In this document: positions 33,086 through 45,579 of the stretch, in pieces
Layout of the letters: every line of letters starts with the position of its first letter
Numbering within the stretch: the first letter of the stretch is position 1
DNA from: Ceriagrion tenellum
Taxonomy: Eukaryota; Arthropoda; Insecta; Odonata; Coenagrionidae
NCBI GenBank assembly: GCA_963169105.1
Contig: OY720642.1
Span: 22,438,965-22,502,964 of the forward strand
Direction of reading: 5' to 3'
Length of the DNA stretch: 64,000 bases
The notes under the pieces: generated by a model
What the model was told of the DNA's origin: nothing
Database searches by the model: none
The model's input: the letters and a program-made list of their open reading frames with translations, nothing else
Made by a program: the position numbers and the translations under genes

Positions 33086-33789
33086 TTTTGTGCAATATAT
33101 TTTTTCCAATGCACAATCTTAGAGTGCATTAGTTCACTGCATGGGAGCCTTTGGTTAGTAATACTACGTAAACCTAGTTGGACGAGTAATATATTTTGGT
33201 ATTGCAAAGGGCGTATTTTATTCCATATTTTAATGGTGACCGATATTTTTTTTTAAACCCAGAGTAACCCCTAAATGCCTCGAATATCATGTTAATGTAA
33301 CCTCAGCAGACACACTGTAATTATTTTTCCAGTTTCACCAGCAGGTTTGATGACCATGAGCACACAGATGACAGACTCATTCGTGCCTTGTTAAAAATTC
33401 CTTGTCCTATAGTACATCTATCAAGACTTAGAATAGGAATCCAGAACTTGATGCAAGCACTAGCATTTTATTCTTTTCACATAATATTGCAATTTTGGAC
33501 TGACAAACAGTAGTCACCACACCGACAATTGGGTAGTATCCGAAGATACGAGAGGAAACGCACGGCTTGTGAGACCCAAAGTAGCTATATGCAGCGACAC
33601 GCTTACACGAAGTGAATTCTAGCAGCGTTATTTACATTAGCTCGTATCAACACAAAACAGTACTAATTGTAAGACCACTGCAAGCAGAACAATGCACAAT
33701 ACAATTCCAATTTCATAAAGGAACGAAGAATCAAGCTCACACCAATAATAACTTATTTTACAGAATCAATACAAAATTTTAATACTTAC

Positions 33790-33861
33790 TGCCACAACAG
33801 CGCCGTCATCAGTTAATACAAGGTAGCCAACTTGGCCAGGTATTCGCTCTAAGCTCAGCAT
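33790..33861 (-). CDS. LAMTOR4: LAMTOR4 exon 1 with start codon
   Basis: Reads MLSLERIPGQVGYLVLTDDG then AVVA and stops at donor GTAAGT. LERIPxQxGYLVLxxxGAVxA is the N-terminal signature of LAMTOR4. The ATG at 33861 is chosen because an in-frame TAG lies a short way upstream. Intron 1 runs from 33789 down to 19723, about 14.07 kb. This is very long for a 100-residue gene and is filled with transposons on both strands. Confidence 0.9.
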
Positions 33862-34140
33862 TCTCGTACTTCCACTCTTCACTCGATTGTATTTCTAAAA
33901 TATACAACGCAGGCAAGCTTCCACAGTTCCCTCCGCGCTGAAAATGCATCACATGCCTGACATGACGAATGTGACCCCGTGACACCACAGAGGCATTATC
34001 TGGGTAGAGCGAGTTTTGGCTTCTGCGCATGTGTTTGTGTCATCACCCTCTGTCCACATGACTCTTGGCAAGAAGCCGTTTCCGCGCCATAATCCCATAA
34101 GTTTACATGGGGTATGGCGGTAAACATTTCGTTTTCGGTG
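33862..34140 (-). promoter_or_regulatory. probable LAMTOR4 5' UTR and promoter region
   Basis: The region upstream of the start codon is locally richer in CpG than the flanks, has no TATA box, and contains GGCGCGGAAACGG-like and CGCCAT motifs (minus strand). This is as expected for a housekeeping gene. The transcription start cannot be placed. Confidence 0.35.
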
Positions 34141-35030
34141 TTATCTTTCGCCATTACAGCGTTGTATTACACTTCATGGAAACGCATTAAATAGTGTAGA
34201 TGCAAGATAGCGTACATGCTTAAAAAACTGTAAAGTTTGTGACCTATTACTACATTTCCCGAGTTATTGTAATACCGCAGTCATGGGCTCTAGTTGTACT
34301 TACAGAACGATGTATAAAGGAGAGAGAACTAAATTTAATGTGTATGCTTTTCTCGATTTTGCTATTCCTTGGAGAGATATTTTAATATTAGTTGTGAGTA
34401 CTAGACTAGAATTTAAGTAATGCTCCCCGACTTTGTCCTCAAAGGTAAAAAATGCTGTGGCTTCGAGTTGTATTTCTGATGTAATGGTATTTAACGTTCC
34501 GTTTACTTAGCTTCCCAATAAACAAATAAAATAAGGATAATAAGAATTGGTATATAACACTTTTCTTCGCTTAGTTAGAACTCAACACTTAGCTCCAAGC
34601 ATTTTGAGGACGATTTTTCGATAGGGAGAAGTTCAGAGGGCATTGGCTGAAGACCATTGCAGTGTCAACCATTTTTCGCCTTTTCCCTAGGGCATGAACA
34701 CTGGAAAAGTATTATCCAAAACTGTAGTATTCATGCCCAAAGGAAGTGAAGAGGAAAACGTCGCGGTTGAAAGGAAAATGCAACCGCTAGAGGGTTCTAC
34801 TTCAGGCCAGTTATCATAATGCATACATTCTCATGGCTAGGAGGGATGAAACTACATTTCCTGGGAAAATATTGCCTTGCCAATGACTCTGACAAGTGAG
34901 CTTTATAACATAGCTCATAAACAGTAACCTGATATTGCCAGCTCAACAACCAAAACCACAATTATATCGGGTATCGCAAGAGAATAGGTAGGTGACTCGT
35001 GAGGGGAAAAAACTCATTTTCTTAGTTCTA
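33870..35030. other. upstream flank of LAMTOR4, no gene identified
   Basis: A short plus-strand frame from 34284 (MGSSCTYRTMYKGERTKFNV) ends near a GT and could be a divergent first exon, but nothing supports a family. The rest is AT-rich and featureless. Confidence 0.3.
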
Positions 35031-35036
35031 CTTATT

Positions 35037-35440
35037 CCAGCCCACGGGCCCTTGCCGGGAACTTAACACACACTTTCTTTGCACCAAACTGTTTGTAGGG
35101 ACGTATATTGCCTGTACTGAAGAATGGAAGAAACTTATGTCATAGTTACAGAGTAATTCCACTTCAAATTTTTAAAAAATCTAAAAAAAGTCTGCGTAGT
35201 ATTTTTTCCAGCCCACTGGCCTTTAACTGGCAATTTACATGTATTCTCTTTATACCATAGCGTTTTTCGGCTTATAAAGTAGGTACTTGTTCTGAAAAAT
35301 TGAAGACAATGAATGCTCTAATTACGGAGTAATTGTACTTCAAATTAAAAAAAAGTGTAGTAATTTTTCCAGCCCACAAATTACATGTACTTTCTTGACG
35401 ATATTCATTTTTAAGTAAGTGCAGTACTCTGAAATACATT
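35037..35440. repeat. tandem repeat with period about 165 bp
   Basis: Three diverged units start with CCAGCCCA at 35037, 35207 and 35369 (periods 170 and 162; the last is partial). Shared landmarks are TACTTTCTTT-like, GAAGAATG/GAAAAATTGAAGA and ACGGAGTAATT-type segments in the same order. Confidence 0.75.
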
Positions 35441-35639
35441 GATACGTATATCACCTGCCATTAGTCATGTGATAGGGTGAGTGTAATGCTCAAAACAAGT
35501 ACAAAAATTATGATTTCCCTAAGTCTCCCGCAGTACATTCTTGGGGGCTAAGTAACAATGATGATGTGACTAGATGCCTATGATGGATTATGTAGCAATA
35601 GTGGTAGTCTGTTTAAAATATTTTGTTTTTTTTTATTGG

Positions 35640-35885
35640 AAAGAACAAGAACACTTAATAACCCTTGGGTACTGGAAAGCCAATGTCACACGAGACCAAG
35701 ATGGAAGAAATAAAGGTAGATATGGAGTAGGACAATGGAATGAATGGAAGAGATCTCAATTTGAGGTTCCAAACAAGTTGATAATGGTAAATAGGATGTT
35801 CAAAACAAGAAAGACTACAATATGTAAATATATATGCAGTGAAGATAATTATGATGAAATACCAACCTAACACAGGACGGAGATC
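35640..35885 (+). pseudogene. RTE-like endonuclease fragment
   Basis: The frame reads LGYWKANVTRDQDGRNKGRY, GVGQWNEWKRSQFEVPNKL and IMVNRMFKTRKTTICKY. This matches the G-D-x-N-A-x-VG...HGLGxxNExG...VxNTxFK stretch of RTE endonucleases. Isolated and decayed, with stops on both sides. Confidence 0.6.
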
Positions 35886-35889
35886 ATTG

Positions 35890-38035
35890 CAACCGTTTTC
35901 CATCTCTGCCTTTTCCTTACCTCTGCAAAAATCGGCCGAGGAACCCGTGACTTCTCATAATTTTCAGTAGATATTTTTCTACAAAAATATTTTTCATTTC
36001 TTCTTTACACTTTAGCCACTTACATTAGTGTATTTCAACCTATAAAGTTGGGAAGGGGTATTTTTGACCTTTTTTTACATTGCAAATTATCGCAAGTACT
36101 TTGATATTCTCCTGTTTTGATTCCCCCTTCAGTGTTTCATTCAGAGTGCATCGTCATTCTTTTGTCACAGAATGGCAGCATTTTGATCATCAGGATGTAA
36201 TTGCTCCTCTCCAACAAATATCTGAAGGTTCCATCAGAGATGAAGGAGAAAGCACACTATCGTGGTGAGCTTTCCTAACATGAGGCATATATTCCTGTCA
36301 GCACCAAAAGCACATCTGTTTCCAAATCAGCTTTACCATCTTTCATCAGAGGGACTTCATGGGTAAAATGATTGGGTCTATAACAGCTAGAGGTGGATTT
36401 GGACCATTAGTGACTCAAGGGAATATGTACCCCACACTTGTTCACACATTACGTTTTATTCAATATAGCATCACAAAGATGAGGCCAAGAAATTATGCAT
36501 ATTTACAATCGGAGAGAAGAAATTACAATGGTAAATGCTACATATCATTTGATGACAGCTCAAGCTTCAAACCAGGAGGAGAAAGCCAATGAAGATTCTC
36601 CACTGCCCATTGAAAGAGGCAGCAGCTGATGGTGATCAAAAGCCGAGAGACAATGGTGAAGAGTCCACATGTACTTATACTTCAAAGTTTTTGGAGTAAA
36701 ATCTGCAGCAAAACCCCTAAGATAGAGGCAGACAATAGATAATAGTAACATGCTGAATAACAAAGAGCTGATAAAGGCCGCAAAAATAACTTCGGACAGA
36801 AGGAAGCCAATCAAGATAAATGCCTGGAGAAGAGTAACAAGAATACAACATCTGGAGATGAATTGTATAATCAAATAACGAAGAATGATATTAGCCCAAA
36901 GACAAGAAAAGTTAGCAATTTGTTACTGAAAATTACACATAAAAAAGTAGAAAACTATTAGATGCATGTAATACCCACTTCACAGAAAATGGGTCATGAT
37001 TCAATGCCATTTATAATGAGAAAGGGGAATTATAGGAAAAAGAGATTGAGCAAAGAGGTGGATTTCTTGAGCAACTTAATGCTAAAAGAGTTCTAGCCAA
37101 CAATTTTTTGGGGATTTTGATATAAATGAGAAAATAAATAAAATTAAAGACTTCAACCATCACAAAGTAATGCATTAATTAAAAATCTAGGTTTGGACAA
37201 GGTTCCTCGAATTTATGAGGTTGCTTCCAAAACAACTAAAGTGCTAGAGATAAGACTTTGACCAAGTTTTTCGTAAACATGTGTAATGTGTGGAGCAGAT
37301 TTAGGTAATTGGAAATCTCAGATTGTGAGTCTAATAACACATACATTAGATGTTAAAAAGAATTATCAACATAGGGGTGGACTGTAAAGTAGAAAAATTC
37401 CAGGAAGGTCAACCTTTTCTTTCAGAAAAAGTAAGGGAACAAGAGGTGCTATTCTGACACTCATTCTCCTCAGAGATAACAGAAATGGAGAAGGATCAAT
37501 CAGCTTCGCTCACCTTCATTGCCTTTGTGCAATCTCAAGAAGGTATTTGACATGGGGCACTGAATATAAATTCTCTGTATTTTGCAGGACATACCTAGGT
37601 GTAACTTAAAATGGCAAGGGAGGCATCTACAGTCTTGAGTGAAGGTTTTTTGAGTTCTCCACTGAGTCAAAATCTTCATTTCCACCAAGACATGTGATGT
37701 ACAAGGGTTTCCAATGTACAATTTGTGCATCAAAACATTGGCAGAAATGCAGAGTTTGACCCAGTGGAGAGCCCAAACAGCCTATCCTGGGAAATCAACA
37801 ATATTGATCTCATCTTAGGATGAGTACTTCATAGAAGTATATTTGATATAAACACACTTTTATGAAGCCTAGTGAGGCAACCTTCTAAAAGAAGCTGAGG
37901 AACCAAGTCAATAGAGAAATATCTCTGGAAAGGCTAAAAAGATGATTTAAGTTGGCATATCTGGCTGAAAAATATGGAAAGCAATTGGGAGGTTTTTATT
38001 AGAACATAGGTCAAATGACATGATTTTTAATCATT
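35890..38035. other. intergenic DNA with weak LINE debris
   Basis: 37160-37330 (plus) reads NALIKNLGLDKVPRIYEVAS and NWKSQIVSLI, reminiscent of an RT approach region but too decayed to be sure. 37875-37925 resembles 38140-38190, and 37442-37460 resembles 38764-38782, hinting that a partial copy of the LINE at 38040 precedes it. Confidence 0.4.
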
Positions 38036-38039
38036 GAAT

Positions 38040-39980
38040 GGTGGGCAAGAAGGCCAACGTGAAGGAGCCATGGATGACAGAAATTATGAAACTAATAGAA
38101 GAAAGAAGAAAACACAAAATCCCCAGAAACAAAGGTAAGGCAACCTTCTCAAAGAAGCTGAGGATCCAAGTCAATAGAGAATGCAAGAAGGCTAAGGAGA
38201 ATTGGATAGAAATCTGCGATGAGGAAGTCAACAAAACATGAAGAAGAGGAATAAATATTCACAACCAGCTAGTGAAGAAACACTTCAGCGTGAGAAAATC
38301 AAGAAGTAACAACATTAGATCAGAGAACAGGAATAAACAGATAGAAGATGAAGATTTAGGGAATTGATGGAAACAATATATCGAAGAACTCTACCAATGA
38401 ATGATTCTGCTGAAAGAAAATCTAATGAAAGACAAGAGTGAGGTTTATGAGGAAGAATGGGGCCCACACACACTGAAGAGCGAATTCCAATGAGCAGCAG
38501 AAGGCCTCAAGAAGAACTCGGCACTTTGAGCAGGCAGCATCAGCAGAGAAATTATTAAAAGCACTCTGAATTAAAACCAAGGAAAACCTGTAAAAAATAA
38601 TCAAAGATAGCTACCAAAGCGAAAGACTTCCAGAGGATTTTGAAAGGAGTGAAGTGATTGTGATACTGAAGAAGATAAGGACAGAGATGTTAGGAGCACC
38701 AAACCTTGATTCCAGTGCCACATAATTCAAAATACTCACAAGAATAATAAAAAGTATGGTAACAAGAGGTGCTATTCTGACTTCAGTGAAGTCAAGTGAA
38801 GTGAAAAGTGAAGACAACTTCCCATAAAACAAATTTGGATTTAGGAAAAACAGAGGTATTAGAGTGGCCATACTCTGGTAGGCCTAAGAGTAATGGTAGA
38901 GAAAACAATTCAGGTGAACAAGCCATTGTATGTCACATTTGTGGACCTGGAGTGAGGCTCCGACAATGTTGCGTGGAACAAGATGTTCGGGCTCCTGGAA
39001 AAACTCAGAATTGATTACAACCTCAGGAGAATAATTTACCAACTACCCAAGAAGCAAGTTGTCACAACGCCAAAGAGAGATGGAAGACAAATAGAAGACA
39101 AAATTTACAAAGGAATAAGACAAGGATGCAACTTCTCTCCAATGCTGTTCAGTATGTACTTGGGAGGAGGCAATAAGAAAAGCACAAATAATTGGACTGG
39201 ATGGAATTAAGATTAATGGGGAAGAAATAAACATGCTCCTCTTTGCAGATGACATTGCAGTCATAGCAGGAAATTGCCAAGATCATCAAAGATCACTGAA
39301 TACAATGGAACAAGTTTTCCAAGAGTACAATATGAAAGCAAATATGAAGAAAACTAAAACCTTAGAATGTGGAAGAGAAAAGCTGAATGCAGAAATTACA
39401 CTTAGAGGATAGATATTAGAACGAGTGGATCCCTTTACCTATCCCAAAAGGAACATCACATGGGATGGAAAAAATATGATGGATATCAAGCAAAGAATAG
39501 CCCAAGCTAAGAAAGCATTCATGGTAAACAACCAACAGCTGTGCTCAAAGATGATAGGACTTCAAACCAGGAAACTGTACGTGAAAACATTCATGTGGAG
39601 GGTGCCACTCTAGGGATTGGAAGCATGGACCATTGGAAAAGCAGACCAGAATAGATTAGAAGCCTTTGAACTGCGTGCTGGAGTAGGATGAGGAGGATCA
39701 AATGGCCAGAAAAGTTAGAAATGATGAAGTTTTCAAAACAGTAGATGAGGCAAGGACCATAGAGAACACTATACAGAAAAGAAGAGCTACATGGGCAGAA
39801 GTTGTGAAGAACATAATTGAAGGTAAAGTAGAAGTAAAAGTCCGCAGAGGAAGACCCAGGAAGAGGTTCATGAAGCAAATAAAGAGGAAAGTACAAAGGA
39901 AAAGCTACCAGGAAGAAAGGGAAGTAGCATTACATAGGGAAGGGTGGAGGGCTACAGTCAATCAATCTAAGGATTGACCA
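38040..39980 (+). pseudogene. RTE-like LINE, RT to C-terminus
   Basis: Plus-strand pieces in order: KEPWMTEIMKLIEERRKHK with ATFSKKLRIQVNRECKKAK; SERLPEDFERSEVIVILKK; VNKPLYVTFVDLE and WNKMFGLLEKLRIDYNLRR; YKGIRQGCNFSPMLFSMYLG; LLFADDIAVIAG (catalytic F-A-D-D intact, near 39239-39262); NMKANMKKTKTLECGREKL; DIKQRIAQAKKAFMVNNQ; then 39702-39977 VRNDEVFKTVDEARTIENTI and RRGRPRKRFMKQIKRKVQ to the end. This is a typical RTE-clade order. At least eight stops or frameshifts make it inactive. No endonuclease directly upstream, so it is 5'-truncated. Confidence 0.85.
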
Positions 39981-39989
39981 ACCAATGAT

Positions 39990-42900
39990 AATGATTTGCA
40001 GAGGAAAATTCCAATAGTCTTGCTAGAAATAATGAAGCTCTGGATAGCAAAATTTTAACTACAGCAATGGAAAGTAATTTTTCGACTTTTTAAAGTATAG
40101 GTAAAACAACCCTATTACACACAAAATAAAACTTTGAATTTTTAAATTTGTGTAATTACTTATATGCTTAATGTAGCACGGTGGGAAGAGAGCAATAAGT
40201 ACCACTTTGCGACAAAGATCAGATGAGTACATACAAAGCAAATCTATGCTTTGTTGTCTTGGATGCCATATCTTCCTAGTAAACTAAAGGCATCACAGGA
40301 AAGGAACAAGCCACCTTGCACTCAAATTGGAACAACACTTATTACTAAACCAACCACACACTTACTAATCTTACCTCGTTCATCACACCTACTTCTTGGA
40401 GGACTCTGGCAGTGGAATTTTATAGATCAAGGTACAGAACTTTGTGATATGGGAAGACAATATTTTTGCTATGTCAGCAGTTTACAGGGAGTGAATGGTG
40501 CACCATGGCCATATGTGTCAAATTTTTTAAAATTTACTAGAGAAGGGAACTAAATAAAGCACCAACTTAGTCTAAGAATAAAATATGAGTAATTAGTCGT
40601 GTGATTCCTTCATGAGAAAATCTATGCTAAGGGACCAGCTGATATTAAAATATGAAGTCCTCAAAAATATGAAGTATGCGCTTTCCCTTCAAGAGTCATT
40701 TTTTTCATTTCAAGTACCAAAGCACAATGCATTATAGCTTACCAAAATAATTGTTCACATAGGTGTCTGGATTTCAAATATACATCATATTTAGGCCAAT
40801 CACTTTGTGCGTTAACTCACAAAAGTAAACAACTGGAACTAGTGGGTAGGTACCATTTAAACCTGTGAGAAATAAAACATTAGCTTGACTAAAGAGAAGA
40901 TCAGTTAGGATAATTATCCCCAATAGTTAAATTTAAGTTACCAACCAAGCTAGTTTTCCAGCTAACTGCCAGCACACCATTTCATTTTCACGGTAGGTGT
41001 AGTAAGTTTTCAGTGAGCCCTGGTGGTTTAGCCACACAGTCTATTTGACAAGGAAAAAAAAGGAATTCAAAGACTCCAGCTGGATGGCAACAGTGATTCA
41101 ATTAAGGAAACAAAAACATAGGACATATGTGAATCAGTTCAATAGTATTACTGATTCCATAAGCCAGAAATAGTATGTACAAACAGACATCAGGATTTAA
41201 AGTTTCCCATGGATGGATTAGTATTAGCAGGCATATATTTCATGCTACCATTGCCACACACACAATTGATATGAGTCATCTTTTGAAATGATGTTCAAAA
41301 AAGACTGCTTTTTGCACTTATGCTGCTCACCATACACATCTTCAAATTTTTATATGAGCAAATATATTTTTTATCAGGTTTTCAACTCCTATTTACATTT
41401 TCTGACAGTTGAGTACTTGCTTGCCATAAAAAATATAATTCCCCTTCAACATTCAAAAAATGTTCTATCCAAATTAATAAAATAGATACCATTAGTTTTT
41501 AATCAACAGTAGAATGAAAGGCTTTCTTTCCATAACTAAGGATACAAAGTGTTCAAAGAAAATGTATGATTCTTATCAGCCTGGATCAAGGTTGCACCCC
41601 AGTTTAGAGGAGCAACATTTTGGAAAAAATAATATAAGGAGCAATTACATGTTATTTTATATTATTATGATACCTCATTAATGCATTGTCTTAAATAGGT
41701 GTAACAGATTCTTCATGTTAATAGGATGCACACAAAACTTAGGATAACTCAGAAATGCTGATAACCTTCTTCTAGAATTACCAGAGTCCAATGAATAATG
41801 TAACCTTAAGTCTTGAAGGTCAACTTAAGATTTGAGCAACTCATTTCAGGCAAAAAGCAGTGTCCTCCGTGGTCTCAAAAGCTGTAATCTGAAGGATACA
41901 TCTGAGAAGGTAAACATGTTGAACCAAGTACTGTACTAATCATGTAATGCTTAAAAAACTTCCCCTCATCGGCAACACTTGCATTAACTCCAAAGGTTAA
42001 AGCCAGTCAACCACTACTCCAAAGCAAGACCTTAAGAAAAAGTGCAAAGAAGGAAGAAATAGCTGAAACTTGGGAGAACCTGTGATAGAACTAATCAAGG
42101 CCACATAACGAATGGCAGATTTTAGTGAGTCCAAGTATGTAGTAATCAAAGTGACGGATTCTTACCATAAACATAAATGGACATATGATGAATTCCTCAA
42201 ACATACATGAATACTGGATGAAACACACATAAAAGTAAGACATATACTCTATAAAAAGTCACAGGTGAGGCAGACTGGTATTGTTCAATGAAGTTCATAA
42301 ATCGCCTAATTTGGTAACAATATGTACGACATTCAGCCATAAATGAAAAGTGCTGATATGTACACTTACACTTCTACGGAACATGGTGATTCAAATATGA
42401 GTATCCTGCTTAACTATACATTCTTTATTAAAACAGTCTCATATTTACACATTAAAATAGAACAATAATGAAATGTACATATATTTTGGCACATTTTGAG
42501 GGAACATTGAACTTTCTAGTTACATCAAACATGTTATTTACAAGTTTTGACATTACAATTTTAGATGTTAAATTTAATGTACAGTAACATGCATCTTACT
42601 AAAACACCTTTCTACCTATTCAGGAGCCATTCACAAACTATGCAGCCTAATAGGCAAAAATAGTGGAAAGATATTAAAATGTGGGTTGATGATCCCTAAA
42701 ATAGGAAAAAGGATTTAATGGTTTAAGTTAACTGAGATATGACTTGAATAGAAATTCAAGTTCTATGGGCAGATAAATTTGGTGAATCTACAGTCAGAAT
42801 CCCTTGCCTCATCTCTGGCTAATTCATTCTTTTTTCAATTTGCTGAAAAAAGTCAGAGATATGTTAAGACACACTTTTCCTCTTTCCTCAAATGCAACTT

Positions 42901-45485
42901 TTTTCCTCTTTGCTGGAAACCATAGATGTGTATGATGGTGATTAAGTATTTCTTCAGTGAATCCCTAGATATATTAACCTAATATTAAACATAGGAAATA
43001 CGAAAATCACTAGTAAAGCAGGACTGGGTAAGATATTGTTACTGCACTTTTTTCAGTAAATTACCAAACATATCACATTCCTCTGGTATGTCATATTCTA
43101 ACCCCTTTGACTAATGAGAGTGGAACCTTAGGATCAATTGTGCAAATGGAATCACAGGACAGCAATTTGAAAAAAATAGGTAAAGCATCCAAAGCTCACT
43201 AAGGACATAAGCCAGAATCTCAATTGCAACAATAAAAAACTCAATTGGCAGCCTTTTTAAAATGCATCAATCTTCCACTTCACTATTATTTAAGTTTCAA
43301 TCAAAACACCACAACTCTGAAAATTACTTTGCAACATTCTGACTGGACCAGACATTTCAATAATCTTCAGGCCCCTCTTCTATCCCATAAATGTCATTGC
43401 ACCTATGATTTACCCAGGATATTACAATGAAACTGCATGTATAACAAATGACTGCATTTACAACAGCAAAATTGACCTCAAATAAAATTCATGGATTTTA
43501 TAACAATGTGAAAAACCTAAATCATTGGCCACACACTAGTCTCTCCCGACTCTTTTGGAGGCGATATGACAGTCTAAAAATGACAAAATAGTGAGTTAAA
43601 AGAGGCTACGAAGGCTTAACTTGAAGCAAGAGTCTGGGATGTCATTTCATTAATCATGAAGAATGATCAGAAATTGAAATATTAATGAAATTCACAACAA
43701 AAAATATGATGAAAGTTAAAATAAATTGAAACGAATTGAGCACTGCCTGGGGAATCATGAACGAAAGGTCACCTGGGGAAAAACAAAGAGGAACTACCAA
43801 CCTGCACAAGTGAGCAAAATAGATGGTCATTAGATCAGACTATTGCCCTTAAAGGGTGTTGCCTATCATGTACAGCACACTAAAAACATACTAATGAATG
43901 TTCAACATATCTAATTTCAACCAATATGCAATATTAAACAGTTAAAAATGAAGAAAAAGCTTGTAAATTACTAGAACAACACAACAGTCAAATCTCATCA
44001 TATCTAAGATAAGGTTTCAAGATGTTCTGAGGGCATGCATAAGGATTAGTGTTTCCAATTGAGGTGAAGAATAGTGGCTAGAAACATCAAATAATATGTA
44101 CAATCAGTGCCAAAGAAGCATATTACGGCACATTACTATAAATACATGAGGGAAATAGATGATGTTACTAAAAACATGCCTTTTTACACGATGTAAGCAT
44201 AATAACGTGAGAAAATGCAACTTATATGACATACTAGCATCAAACATTAATAATTCACATAATAGTTTTCTGTTCAGAATACATTATTGGTTCCATATCA
44301 TTTGGCAAAAGTTTATGCTTGCCAATGGTCAACGTTTTAAATCACAAATAAAATTTAAGACTGAAGCAGCTAACGTTTAAAAGGTTTTACTGCTGAAGTA
44401 AACATAAACAATCCCAGAGTTAATTCATCATTTAATCAGCAACTTACTTTAGATAAAACACACAAGAGAGGATAGAAAAATCAAACATTACTTCATAACA
44501 ATTCAATATAAATATAATTATAAACAAGATTAAAAATAGATTATGGAATTTAGGAGAGGGTTTTAGGTACATGATGGAATAAGTATATCAACAAACTCTA
44601 ACAATGGAAATATTTCATGACTAAAAATACCCAGACAACAACAAAGACTTGAAGTTGTGCTAATGACAAACAATATCACAATCTATCACAAAATCTTGGA
44701 GAGTAAGAATATGCAGACAATGTTAATAATGCACTGTTCTCAGTCTACAAAATATATTCAACAAATGAATAGTTCAATCAAATTATGGCACATGTAATCT
44801 CACCACAAGATCTCACAAAAACTAATCAGCTTAAAATTTCTAAGGCTCGCTCATTTACCATTCACCTAATCTCAAACTTTTATGTTTCTCGGTTAAGTTC
44901 ACCAAGTAATGGCGCTTTATTTTTTTTTTGGAACAGTGAAGGCAAAGAAAATAAGCAGAATACATTGATAAGAATCCAATTTCATGCACATTCATACATT
45001 TTACCCGTATTTAAATGCACGCAGCTAGTAACTACAAATATGTATTCCATTGTCTCCTCAACACATTTAATGGACTCTCCATGGGCGAAAATATAAAAAT
45101 AATATTTAATGTGCCTCAGCTTTAATCTTGGTGATAACTAAACATACACACAAAAAATGGTAGCTAACAGCAAAGAACAATCTCACACTTGTCTCACAAA
45201 TGACTTTAAAAAATAGGAGGGCAATATTCTTCTCAATACCATTCAACAAATCCAAATATTCTGCAAAGAGTTAATAAACATTTCATTTTAATAATCTAAG
45301 TTATATGGGCAGTGAACATTCCTTATAACAGGAACACCAGACTAAAACAATCTTCGATTATTTCCATTTTCATGCCTAAAAGAATACAAGCCTTAGACTT
45401 TTCAACATTAGAAATACTTAAACCTTGCCTTTAAAATACACATCATCTGAGAAGATAAGTTTATATGACATCTAGAGAGTTTATA
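39990..45485. other. AT-rich gene-poor stretch
   Basis: No protein domain, RNA gene or repeat boundary is recognised. Short open stretches look random given the base composition. Confidence 0.5.
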
Positions 45486-45490
45486 TGAAC

Positions 45491-45574
45491 CATGGGCATA
45501 GCCAGGAGAAGGAAAGGGCTTCCCCCCTCACATACAGTTACTTCCCCCTTACATGAATCCTGGCTACACCCATG
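45491..45574. repeat. small foldback repeat
   Basis: CATGGGCATAGCCAGGA (45491-45507) is inverted at 45558-45574 (TCCTGGCTACACCCATG) with two mismatches around a pyrimidine-rich centre. A similar (C/T)CATGGGxxTAGCCAGG word recurs near 31200 (CCTGGCTATACCCAT), so it is a family. Confidence 0.6.
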
Positions 45575-45579
45575 CCTTG

